A stretch of 20,308 nucleotides of DNA from NCBI GenBank assembly GCA_964426355.1, contig CAYRRA010000075.1, positions 1-20,308 of the forward strand. The letters run 5' to 3'. The notes beneath the pieces were generated by a model, which was given only the letters and a program-made list of their open reading frames with translations, made no database searches and was not told where the DNA came from. The DNA is from JAJFTV01 sp964426355 (GTDB lineage Bacteria > Chloroflexota > Anaerolineae > Anaerolineales > Anaerolineaceae). Of this stretch, positions 1 to 5,848 are shown one piece after another. A program made the position numbers and the translations under genes. Numbering within the stretch: position 1 is the stretch's first letter; every line of letters starts with the position of its first letter.

Positions 1-396
1 ATTGAAGCCTTCAAGGGAATGGACATTGAGGGTGTAAAAAAGGCTGCGGATGATTGGAAAACCAAAGCGGAAACGGCTGAGGCTGACGCGAAAAAGCAGG
101 TTGCGGCGTTGAAGTTTGAACATGCCCTGGACGGTGCTTTATCTGGCGAAAAGGCGAAGAACGCTAAAGCGGTACGGGCACTGCTGAACATGGACGCTCT
201 GAAGCTGAACGATGCCGATGGTTCGATCATTGGCTTGAAAGAGCAGATCGAGAAAATCAAATCGGAGAATGATTATCTGTTCGAGGGTGAGAAACAAGAC
301 CCTAAAATCGTTGTTGGTGGAAACAACCAAAAAATCACAGATGATGCTTTTATGTCGGCTCTGAGAAAGGGAGCCGGAATACCGGAAGGAAAATAA
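1..396 (+). CDS. Phage capsid scaffolding protein, GP20-like (C-terminal part)
   Basis: The reading frame is open from base 1, so the true start lies upstream; the ATG at 19 is internal. The visible 131 residues begin with a charged helical, coiled-coil-like stretch (KKAADDWKTKAETAEADAKK), followed by 'EHALDGALSGEKAKNAKAVR', a 'LKLNDADGSIIGLKEQIEKI' segment and a 'YLFEGE' near the end. This order (AL..AKAKN.KAV.ALL, then LK..DG.I.GL.EQ, then YLFE) is what I know of the phage minor structural/scaffold family GP20. Such proteins occupy the inside of the procapsid during assembly and leave or are degraded before DNA packaging. Its place three bases before the capsid gene fits. The upstream portion, and any fused protease, cannot be seen. 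Confidence 0.85.
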   Translation: MEAFKGMDIEGVKKAADDWKTKAETAEADAKKQVAALKFEHALDGALSGEKAKNAKAVRALLNMDALKLNDADGSIIGLKEQIEKIKSENDYLFEGEKQDPKIVVGGNNQKITDDAFMSALRKGAGIPEGK

Positions 397-399
397 AAA

Positions 400-1287
400 A
401 TGACTCAATCTATTGACCTTGTAAGTAAATTTTTGGCGGTGCTTGATACTGTTTATAAGTATGAGAGCAAAACCGCAATGTTGGACGCTCTGACACGCCC
501 GGTTGATTTTGTTGCTGCTAACGAGGTTAGCGTGATGCAGCTCTCAACCGTTGGGCTTGGAACGTACAGCCGCTCAAGTGGATACCCGTCTGGCGAAATT
601 ACCGCTGAATGGGTGACAATGCAGCTTGCTGCTGAACGCGGGCGGGCGTTTACCCTTGACCGCATGGATAACGAAGAGAGCCTGGGCTTGGTTCTGGGAA
701 ACCTGATCCGTGAATGGCTGCGTACGCACGTTGCGCCTGAGGTGGACGCTTACCGCTTTGCGAAGTATGCGGCTGGTGCTGGTAACATCGTTGGTTCAGG
801 GGCGACCCTGACGAAAGATACTGTTGTCGCGGCTATCGATGCCGTTAAACTGGCGCTGGATGAGGACGAAGTGCCGGAAGAGGGGCGAATTTTGTACATC
901 ACCCCAACCGTGAAGCAGTTTTTGGAACAGGCTGTTGGGCGTGAGCTGGCAAATGAAACCCGTGTTGAACGGCGCATCATGGTTTACGATGGCATGGAAG
1001 TGATTGCTGTTCCGCAAACTCGCTTCTACACCCAGATCACCTTGAACGCAGGCGCTACCGGCGATGCTGGCGGGTATGCAAAGACCAGTTCGACCGGCAA
1101 GGATATCAATTTCATGATCCTGCATCCTTCTTCGGTGTTGCAACCGATCAAGCTGAACAACCTGAAATACTTCTCCCCGGAAGAGAACCAGACCAGCGAC
1201 GGTCATTTGTGGCAATACCGTCTGTACCATGATGCCTTTGTTTATGACAACAAGGAAGATGGTATCTACCTGCATCACAAGGCATAA
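400..1287 (+). CDS. Major capsid protein (HK97-like fold expected)
   Basis: 295-residue protein directly after the scaffold gene. GGAAGG about 10 bases upstream supports the ATG. It has the look of short HK97-type capsid proteins without a delta domain, which agrees with a separate scaffold gene: an N-terminal arm, a segment 'GEITAEWVTMQLAAERGRAF' followed by 'LDRMDNEES' (the E-loop/spine region, typically '..D.E.R.F..D..D..E'), then 'VDAYRFAKYA', 'GRILYITPTVKQFL' and a C-terminal 'MILHPSSVLQPIKL' typical of the last P-domain strand. It forms the icosahedral shell. Family assignment rests on remembered patterns and gene order; I see no truncation. Confidence 0.9.
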   Translation: MTQSIDLVSKFLAVLDTVYKYESKTAMLDALTRPVDFVAANEVSVMQLSTVGLGTYSRSSGYPSGEITAEWVTMQLAAERGRAFTLDRMDNEESLGLVLGNLIREWLRTHVAPEVDAYRFAKYAAGAGNIVGSGATLTKDTVVAAIDAVKLALDEDEVPEEGRILYITPTVKQFLEQAVGRELANETRVERRIMVYDGMEVIAVPQTRFYTQITLNAGATGDAGGYAKTSSTGKDINFMILHPSSVLQPIKLNNLKYFSPEENQTSDGHLWQYRLYHDAFVYDNKEDGIYLHHKA

Positions 1288-1298
1288 GGCAGGTTGAG

Positions 1299-1472
1299 AT
1301 GTTGCTTTTCAAGGATGGCATAACCATTGAGGTTACAAATCCTATCGATGTTGCCCGGTACAAACGGGCTGGCTATGAGGTGGTGAAGGCTGAATTGCCT
1401 TCACCTTCCGCAAAGCCAAAGACAGATAAGGTGGAAAAACCTCAAAAGACCGAAAAAAAGGACGGTGAATAA
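1299..1472 (+). CDS. Small protein of the head gene cluster (57 aa)
   Basis: Short gene between the capsid and beta-helix genes. It starts at ATG 1299 after 'GGCAGGTTGAG' and its stop overlaps the next start (TAATG). The protein begins MLLFKDGITIEVTNPIDVAR and continues 'YKRAGYEVV', then a Lys/Pro/Glu-rich hydrophilic tail. Small proteins with a 'DG..IEV.NP.D...Y...GYE' pattern are frequent next to phage capsid genes, where they are usually unnamed. The compact N-terminal part plus charged flexible tail might suit a capsid-binding or assembly role, but this is a guess. Coding status is well supported by spacing, coupling and composition. Confidence 0.75.
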   Translation: MLLFKDGITIEVTNPIDVARYKRAGYEVVKAELPSPSAKPKTDKVEKPQKTEKKDGE

Positions 1473-2395
1473 TGATTAAACGAATTACCGGGGCTGGGTG
1501 GTTGAAAGACGTCAATGACAACTTTGACCAGCTATCGGAAGCCGTTGCAGGTGAGACGTATTACGTTGACCTGAACGCTGGCAGTGATGATAACGCTGGC
1601 AGTTCCTGGGATCAGGCTTTCAAGACCTTGACGCCCGCTTTGGTTGCGAGCCATGCCAACATTGCCTCAAAGCCGTTTGGTTGGACTGGCAGAAACCGGA
1701 TTTTTGTCAAATCTGATGCAAATTCGGATGGTGATGAAGATGCCGAAGTGGAAGACCTGGAAGTACTGGCTAGCAAGACCGATATTATCGGTGTTGGCAG
1801 TGCTGACGGTTGGCCGATGGCACGCATTACGGGAAATCACGTAATCGATGCTGAGTTCATGGGTTGCAGGTTCATCAACATGCTTTTCAGGGCTCCTGTT
1901 GATGGTGGAGATGTTTTCACCTTTAGCGACGCCCAGAATGGCTTGCAATTCATCGGCTGCGTTTTTGACGCTACGGCTGGTTCTTCTGCTACCGGTGCAA
2001 TTGTTGGCGAAGATATGCCAGGGTTGGTTATTCGGGACTGTGTGTTCCGGGGTGCATGGGGTGATTCTGTTATCGAGTTGGGCGGCGATCTGTGGGATTT
2101 GCGCATTGAGGATAACTACGTCCAGGGCGCTGATGTGGGTATTGAATTGCTCACCGGCGCTGCTGTGACCTATGCAGATGCCTGGATCAACCGAAATTAC
2201 ATCCACACAACCGGCATGTGTATCAAGGATACGGACGGTGTTGCTTACATCGTTGGAAATCGCTGCTTCTCTGGGGCTGCGAAAGGTTCCGCTGGTGCAG
2301 GTGTTCTGACCGGCACTGCTGCAAAGATGCAGGACAACAGGATTACCGGCAGTGACGTGAATAATGCTATCGTCCCTGCTCAGGGCACTTTGTAA
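1472..2395 (+). CDS. Right-handed beta-helix protein, possible head decoration/fibre
   Basis: 307 residues, start coupled to the preceding stop (TAATG). A short N-terminal segment (MIKRITGAGWLKDVNDNFDQ) is followed by 'ETYYVDLNAGSDDNAGSSWD' and 'AFKTLTPAL', the usual opening of phage and bacterial pectate-lyase-like beta-helix domains. After that come repeated short strands with Asn, Gly, Cys and 'I/V.x.N' turns ('VIRDCVF', 'LRIEDNYV', 'WINRNYIH', 'YIVGNRCF', 'MQDNRITG') that look like successive helix coils. I see no clear catalytic triad. Such domains usually bind or cleave polysaccharide in tail spikes. Here the gene sits between capsid and head-tail connector genes, so a capsid-bound decoration or head fibre is the more natural reading. 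Confidence 0.75.
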   Translation: MIKRITGAGWLKDVNDNFDQLSEAVAGETYYVDLNAGSDDNAGSSWDQAFKTLTPALVASHANIASKPFGWTGRNRIFVKSDANSDGDEDAEVEDLEVLASKTDIIGVGSADGWPMARITGNHVIDAEFMGCRFINMLFRAPVDGGDVFTFSDAQNGLQFIGCVFDATAGSSATGAIVGEDMPGLVIRDCVFRGAWGDSVIELGGDLWDLRIEDNYVQGADVGIELLTGAAVTYADAWINRNYIHTTGMCIKDTDGVAYIVGNRCFSGAAKGSAGAGVLTGTAAKMQDNRITGSDVNNAIVPAQGTL

Positions 2396-2411
2396 AAATT
2401 GAGGTGAGGCT

Positions 2412-2822
2412 ATGGCTGCTTACGCAGATTATTCGTATTACACGACAACTTATTTGGGGAGCGCCATAGCCTCCGCTGATTTTGGCAGGCTGGCTCTGAG
2501 AGCGTCTGCCGTGATCGATCAGGTCACATTTGGACGTGCGGCTGCTGTGGTGGATGCTGATGAGGATGCTGAGACCATCGACAAGATCAAGATGGCTACC
2601 TGTGCGGTTGCTGAGGAAATCCAAACGCAGGAAGCAAGCGGGAATATTGACGGTGTGACCAGCGAGAGAGTGGGAAATTTCAGCGTTTCATACGGCGCTA
2701 ATTCCAGGGCGGCGATGTCTGGGAAGGCTAAACAGTCTGAGGCTGCGAAACTTTACCTGGGTGACACGGGCTTGATGTATAGAGGCTTCAGTGAAAACGA
2801 ATACGGGAATGACGGTCTATAA
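2412..2822 (+). CDS. Head-tail connector / adaptor protein (gp6-like)
   Basis: 136 residues, well-placed SD (GAGGTGAGG) before ATG 2412. The start 'YADYSYYTTTYLGSAI' followed by 'FGRLALRASAVIDQVTFGRA' and 'IDKIKMATCAVAEEIQTQEA' then 'GVTSERVGNFSVSYG' matches the all-helical HK97 gp6/SPP1 gp15-type adaptor: YxxY N-terminus, helices ending in a hydrophobic packing face, and a 'SE.VG..SVSY' motif. The adaptor ring binds the portal and starts the neck. Its position before the stopper gene agrees. Its 3' end overlaps the next gene by 32 bases if that gene starts at 2791. Confidence 0.85.
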   Translation: MAAYADYSYYTTTYLGSAIASADFGRLALRASAVIDQVTFGRAAAVVDADEDAETIDKIKMATCAVAEEIQTQEASGNIDGVTSERVGNFSVSYGANSRAAMSGKAKQSEAAKLYLGDTGLMYRGFSENEYGNDGL

Positions 2823-3231
2823 CAAGTACATCGATGCCACAACCAGAACGGAGAGATATCAACGTACACAAATACCGGCTGTGATGTGGGAGAACCGAAA
2901 AGCAGCTAATGTGCTGAAATCTGGAAACATTGCAGCAGATCAGGCGGCTATTTACATTCCGTTTTCGTTGGGAGCAAATTACATTTCGCCGGCGGCGTGG
3001 TTGAAGTTGTCGACAAAAACCGGAAAGTGGACGCTGAAAGAAGGCGATGTGATTGTGAAAGGGCTTGTTACCGATGAAATCACGGTTGCTTCTGTTGGGC
3101 CGCCTCCGGTGGCTGCGTTTACGGTCTCTGACCTGGCGGCGAAGTATGACGATGTTTTGACCATTCGCAGTGTGGACACAATGGACATGGGGAGCATCTC
3201 TATGCAACATTGGCAGGTGGGTGCAGCATGA
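2791..3231 (+). CDS. Probable head-closure (stopper) protein, DUF6751-like
   Basis: Second gene of the neck cluster. Contains 'MTVYNKYIDATTRTERYQRT' and 'QIPAVMWENRKAANVL', then a beta-rich part ('AIYIPFSLGANYISPAAW', 'LKEGDVIVKG') and a C-terminal 'DVLTIRSVDTMDMGSISMQH', the pattern of small phage proteins near connector genes (DUF6751-like from memory) that are predicted head-closure proteins. Start choice is uncertain: GTG 2791 has AGAGG five bases upstream, whereas ATG 2809, 18 bases later, has only a poor GGGA directly next to it. I chose 2791, which overlaps the previous gene by 32 bases. The stop overlaps the next ATG (ATGA). Confidence 0.7.
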   Translation: MKTNTGMTVYNKYIDATTRTERYQRTQIPAVMWENRKAANVLKSGNIAADQAAIYIPFSLGANYISPAAWLKLSTKTGKWTLKEGDVIVKGLVTDEITVASVGPPPVAAFTVSDLAAKYDDVLTIRSVDTMDMGSISMQHWQVGAA

Positions 3232-3635
3232 CGCCACCTGTGATCTTGACGCCAAAGGGCTTTATTGCAGTAAACCGGGAAGGCAAGGCTGACCTGGTTT
3301 TTCATATGGATTGGAATCCTGATTTTCAACCGAAGTGGCAGAAGCGGTATTCTGACGCTCAGAAGTTTGTGGATAGCGAGGTTTTGAGGCTGTCGGAGAA
3401 ATACACGCCACTGCTCACGAGTATGCTTATCAAAAGCGGTATCCTGGGCACGGACGTTGGGAGTGGATTGGTTCAGTGGATTGCTCCTTATGCAAAGGCT
3501 CAGTATTATAGCAAGCGGAAGCCTGGGAGCCAGACGGGTGCGCTACGCGGTCCCTACTGGTTTGAGAGAATGCGCCAGGTGAGCGGTGAAAAGATCATCG
3601 CAGGAGCAAGGCGAATTGCTGGAGGTGGAAAGTGA
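3228..3635 (+). CDS. Tail completion / minor capsid protein (neck)
   Basis: 135 residues. An upstream in-frame ATG exists at 3210, but the ATG at 3228 overlaps the previous stop as ATGA and has GGTGGG upstream, so I take 3228. Visible: 'DSEVLRLSEKYTPLLTSMLI' (a long helix) then 'GSGLVQWIAPYAKAQYYSKR', 'ALRGPYWFERMR' and a basic C-terminus. The 'Y.P...G.L..S......G.I.W..PYA..QYY' arrangement is characteristic of the phage minor capsid protein 2/neck family placed between stopper and tail terminator. It probably helps attach tail to head. The N-terminal 'DLVFHMDWNPDFQPKW' agrees with this family. Confidence 0.8.
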   Translation: MTPPVILTPKGFIAVNREGKADLVFHMDWNPDFQPKWQKRYSDAQKFVDSEVLRLSEKYTPLLTSMLIKSGILGTDVGSGLVQWIAPYAKAQYYSKRKPGSQTGALRGPYWFERMRQVSGEKIIAGARRIAGGGK

Positions 3636-4054
3636 GTATTATCGAGGCTTTGCGGACGTACATTGCCACATACAGCTCTTTAAAATCGGGTGCTCCGTTG
3701 TGGGTGGATTACTTAGGGGCAACACCAACACAGTATGCGATTATCCCCATCGCTGGGGCGAGAGTGGTTGAACGCTATTTGAACGGTGGTTCTTTGCGTG
3801 AGTTTCCGTTTGCCTTTCAGAGTATGGAGAGCACAGCCGCTGACCTGGAACGGTTGGAGAATGTGGGGTTCTACGAGGATTTTTCGGATTGGCTGGAGAG
3901 CCAGACAGAAGCTGGCACGCTGCCGACCCTGGGGAGCAAAAAGACAGCTACGGCGATTGAAGCGCTGGGCTGGGGTTTTTTGTATGAGCAGGGAGAATCC
4001 GACACCGGGATTTATCAAATTCAGTGCAAGCTAACTTATGAGCAAGCACCTTAA
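3632..4054 (+). CDS. Tail terminator-type protein (minor capsid protein 3-like)
   Basis: 140 residues, GTG start at 3632 overlapping the previous stop by four bases (GTGA), with GGAGG six bases upstream, which decides the start. It begins SIIEALRTYIATYSSLKSGA and contains 'YAIIPIAGARVVERYLNGGS', 'REFPFAFQSMESTAADLERL', 'NVGFYEDFSDWLE' and ends 'IYQIQCKLTYEQ'. This is the standard layout of the phage minor capsid protein that sits directly before the major tail protein and is inferred to cap the tail tube (tail terminator). Position fits exactly. Confidence 0.8.
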   Translation: MSIIEALRTYIATYSSLKSGAPLWVDYLGATPTQYAIIPIAGARVVERYLNGGSLREFPFAFQSMESTAADLERLENVGFYEDFSDWLESQTEAGTLPTLGSKKTATAIEALGWGFLYEQGESDTGIYQIQCKLTYEQAP

Positions 4055-4068
4055 GGAGACAGAATAAG

Positions 4069-4551
4069 ATGGGTACTGTAAAGAGAAGTCAATTTGCAAC
4101 ATTTATGAATGTTGCGCCCGAATCAACTGCTGATTATAAGCAGATCGGGGATGGTATCACCAGCGCAGTGGTGAATTACAACCCGCAGGTTTTGGAAGAG
4201 ACGTACATTCATCAGGACAGTGGGACGGTTGAGGTAGAAAGCTACCGACCAAACATGCCGATTGAAGCGACTGCGAAAAGCGGCGATGATGTTTTTGATT
4301 TTGTGGATGCGCTGCGCCAGGCAAGGGCGGTTTTGGACGATGCCAAGACTGATATCGTGATGGTGTATCTGTACGAGACACCATCTGGGAGCGAGTATCC
4401 TGCTGAGAAGCAGTATGTGAGCATTCAGATTGACAGCTTCGGCGGTGATGGTGGAAGCAGTACGAAGATCAATTACACGATCAACTTCATTGGCGATCCG
4501 ATCTATGGGACGTTCAACCCGACCACAAAGGTATTTACGCCAAACCCTTAG
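4069..4551 (+). CDS. Major tail tube protein, short (zero-frame) form
   Basis: 160 residues, strong SD (AAGGAGA) before ATG 4069. It follows the tail terminator and precedes the tail assembly chaperones, the fixed place for the tail tube subunit. Beta-rich with 'VLEETYIHQDSGTVEVESYR' and 'MPIEATAKSGDDVFDFVDAL', 'VYLYETPSGSEYPAEKQYVS' and 'SIQIDSFGGDGGSSTKINYT' followed by 'GDPIYGTF', typical for tube proteins of Gram-positive siphophages. The zero-frame product ends ...KVFTPNP at UAG 4549. The last two sense codons form a slippery sequence, so a share of ribosomes should continue into the downstream frame (see the 4548-4838 entry). In that case both forms assemble into the tail tube, with the long one in the minority. 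Confidence 0.9.
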   Translation: MGTVKRSQFATFMNVAPESTADYKQIGDGITSAVVNYNPQVLEETYIHQDSGTVEVESYRPNMPIEATAKSGDDVFDFVDALRQARAVLDDAKTDIVMVYLYETPSGSEYPAEKQYVSIQIDSFGGDGGSSTKINYTINFIGDPIYGTFNPTTKVFTPNP

Positions 4552-4584
4552 CCGCGCGCCTATCTACGCTGACGATAGGTGCGC
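4542..4584 (+). promoter_or_regulatory. -1 programmed ribosomal frameshift signal
   Basis: A AAC CCT (4542-4548, spaced by the zero frame) has the X XXY YYZ form and is followed at once by the UAG stop. After a five-base spacer (4549-4553), bases 4554-4564 (GCGCGCCTATC) pair with 4574-4584 (GATAGGTGCGC): 11 pairs with one G-U, nine-base loop. AAAGGT (4527-4532) lies about ten bases upstream, as a stimulatory SD-like sequence would. Slip of the proline tRNA from CCT to CCC leads into the open -1 frame. The elements are seen directly; function is inferred. Confidence 0.8.
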
Positions 4585-4838
4585 TGACGCTTACACCGAC
4601 TTTTAGCGGGTCATGGCTATGGTATGAAGCGGATACATCTAACGCTTCGGACACCATCACTGCGGAAGCCGTTGATGGGGATGCAGATATCACCATCGAT
4701 GTGGATGAAACACCGGTTGTAAATGGTGAAGCTGCAACATGGACAGAGGGCTTGAACACGGTAACGATCAACGTTGAGATTGAGGGTGTGGAAACGGCTG
4801 ATTATGTTGTGTGGGTGACGTACACACCGGAAGAATAA
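4548..4838 (+). CDS. Frameshift extension of the tail protein: cadherin-like beta-sandwich domain
   Basis: This frame is open from upstream of the tail stop to TAA 4836 and encodes 96 residues when entered at 4548, giving a 256-residue long tail protein (4069-4548 joined to 4548-4838). It has no ATG and no SD-led start. The residues run 'LSTLTIGALTLTPTFSG', 'YEADTSNASDTITAEAVDGD', 'ADITIDVDETPVVNG', 'WTEGLNTVTINVEIEG' and 'TADYVVWVTYTP'. That is the strand pattern of cadherin-like beta-sandwich domains (L..L...G..L.P.F...Y, then ..V...G.N.I.I.V....G....Y.V.V). Ig-like or FN3 domains added to tail tubes by frameshift are known in siphophages such as SPP1 and PSA, where they decorate the tail surface and may bind host or environmental sugars. 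The gap would otherwise be a 296-base stretch without a gene. Confidence 0.82.
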   Translation, partial: LAARLSTLTIGALTLTPTFSGSWLWYEADTSNASDTITAEAVDGDADITIDVDETPVVNGEAATWTEGLNTVTINVEIEGVETADYVVWVTYTPEE

Positions 4839-4847
4839 GGGTAAAGA

Positions 4848-5276
4848 ATGAAGAACCTTGTAATTGATACCGGAAAGGTAAACCTGACAATCAATGATGA
4901 CCCTGACCGGGTCATCTCTTTCAATCCTTCCGATGTGGTTTTTGCAGAGAAGTTTTACCAGCTTATCAGGGACTTTGAAGCAAAAGAGGGTGAATACCAG
5001 CGACGCGGAGCAGAGATTGAAGCCAACACAAAGGTAAGCGAAAATGGAATCCCTGAAAACATCGGAGATGGAATTGCTTTGCTTCGTGAAATTTGCGAAT
5101 GGGTGCGAGAGCATATTGACAATATCTTTGGTAAAGGAACAAGCCAGGTTGTTTTTGGCGATGCCATGAGCCTGGATATGTTCTCTCAGTTCTTCACTGG
5201 AATTACTCCGTATGTTGAAGCTGCCAGGTCTGAAAAAACCGCAAAGTACCGTAAGGATAAATCTATTGGGAAGTAA
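4848..5276 (+). CDS. Tail assembly chaperone, first
   Basis: 142 residues, SD AAGGGT upstream. It begins MKNLVIDTGKVNLTIND and continues 'DPDRVISFNPSDVVFAEKFY', 'LIRDFEAKEGEYQ', then a helical part 'IALLREICEWVREHIDNIFG' and 'DAMSLDMFSQFFTGITPYVE', ending in a basic tail. The mix of a short beta N-terminus and helices with 'INIxFG.GTSQ..FGDA' is typical for the protein encoded between major tail protein and Gp15 in Gram-positive siphophages, thought to chaperone the tape measure protein. Its stop overlaps the next ATG by one base (TAATG). The next gene has its own start, so a lambda G/GT-style fusion is not needed here. Confidence 0.75.
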   Translation: MKNLVIDTGKVNLTINDDPDRVISFNPSDVVFAEKFYQLIRDFEAKEGEYQRRGAEIEANTKVSENGIPENIGDGIALLREICEWVREHIDNIFGKGTSQVVFGDAMSLDMFSQFFTGITPYVEAARSEKTAKYRKDKSIGK

Positions 5277-5848
5277 TGAATATTCTTACCGATGTTTTAC
5301 CCAGAACAATCACGATCAATGGCATTGAACATGCCGTTGATGCCGGTTTCCGTAACTGCTTGAAAATTATCAATGCGTTTGAGGATAATGGACTGACCTC
5401 ATCTGAAAAGCAGGTTATTTTGCTGAACAATCTATATGACGATATCCCTGATGATACAAACCAGGCTCTTTTGCAGGGATTACGGTTTCTGAATGGCGGT
5501 GAGGAAAGCGATCAAGGGGGAAATGACAATCCGAAGTTGTTTTCTTTTGTAAAAGACGCCAACCTGATTTATGCGGCATTCAGGCAAACACATGGAATTG
5601 ACCTGGGAAAAGAAGATTTGCACTGGTGGGAGTTTGTCGCTCTTTTTATGGACTTGGGTTCAGATACCGCATTTTGCAATCTGACCAGCTTGAGAAAACG
5701 AGTAAAGACAGGCAAGGCGACCAAAGAGGAGCGTTTAGCTGCCCGTGAGTTGGGTGATCTGTTCGATGTTCCTGACGTGGATACCAGGTCATTAGAAGAA
5801 AAGGAAGCCGAGAATAAGTTTATGAAACTGCTTAGAGGTGAAAAATGA
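5276..5848 (+). CDS. Gp15-family tail assembly chaperone
   Basis: 190 residues. N-terminal 'LTDVLPRTITINGIEHAVDA' with 'FRNCLKIINAFEDNGLT', a central 'FLNGGEESDQGG' acidic linker, then 'LFSFVKDANLIYAAFRQTHG', 'DLHWWEFVALFMDLGSDTAF' and 'LTSLRKRVKTGKATKEER'. The 'LHWWEF..L...L...T.F......R' signature and the 'D...I..AF...Y.IDL' stretch are what I know of the bacteriophage Gp15 family, encoded just before the tape measure gene. It probably binds the tape measure protein until the tail tube polymerises. Start overlaps the previous stop (TAATG); the 3' end overlaps the tape measure start (ATGA). Confidence 0.88.
   Translation: MNILTDVLPRTITINGIEHAVDAGFRNCLKIINAFEDNGLTSSEKQVILLNNLYDDIPDDTNQALLQGLRFLNGGEESDQGGNDNPKLFSFVKDANLIYAAFRQTHGIDLGKEDLHWWEFVALFMDLGSDTAFCNLTSLRKRVKTGKATKEERLAARELGDLFDVPDVDTRSLEEKEAENKFMKLLRGEK

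Noticed and set aside
796..1278. Minus-strand frame of 160 codons opposite the capsid gene
   Set aside because: No SD, low-complexity shadow composition, wrong direction within the late operon.
4613..4838. Separate gene for the cadherin-like domain
   Set aside because: The ATG at 4613 is out of frame, the domain frame has no ATG at all, and the only GTG/TTG/CTG codons lie within the domain without an SD. Frameshift entry explains it better.
5256..5290. Lambda G/GT-like frameshift between the two tail assembly chaperones
   Set aside because: The codons before the stop (GAT AAA TCT ATT GGG AAG TAA) contain no X XXY YYZ heptamer, and the second gene has its own ATG (TAATG) with a full Gp15-type N-terminus.
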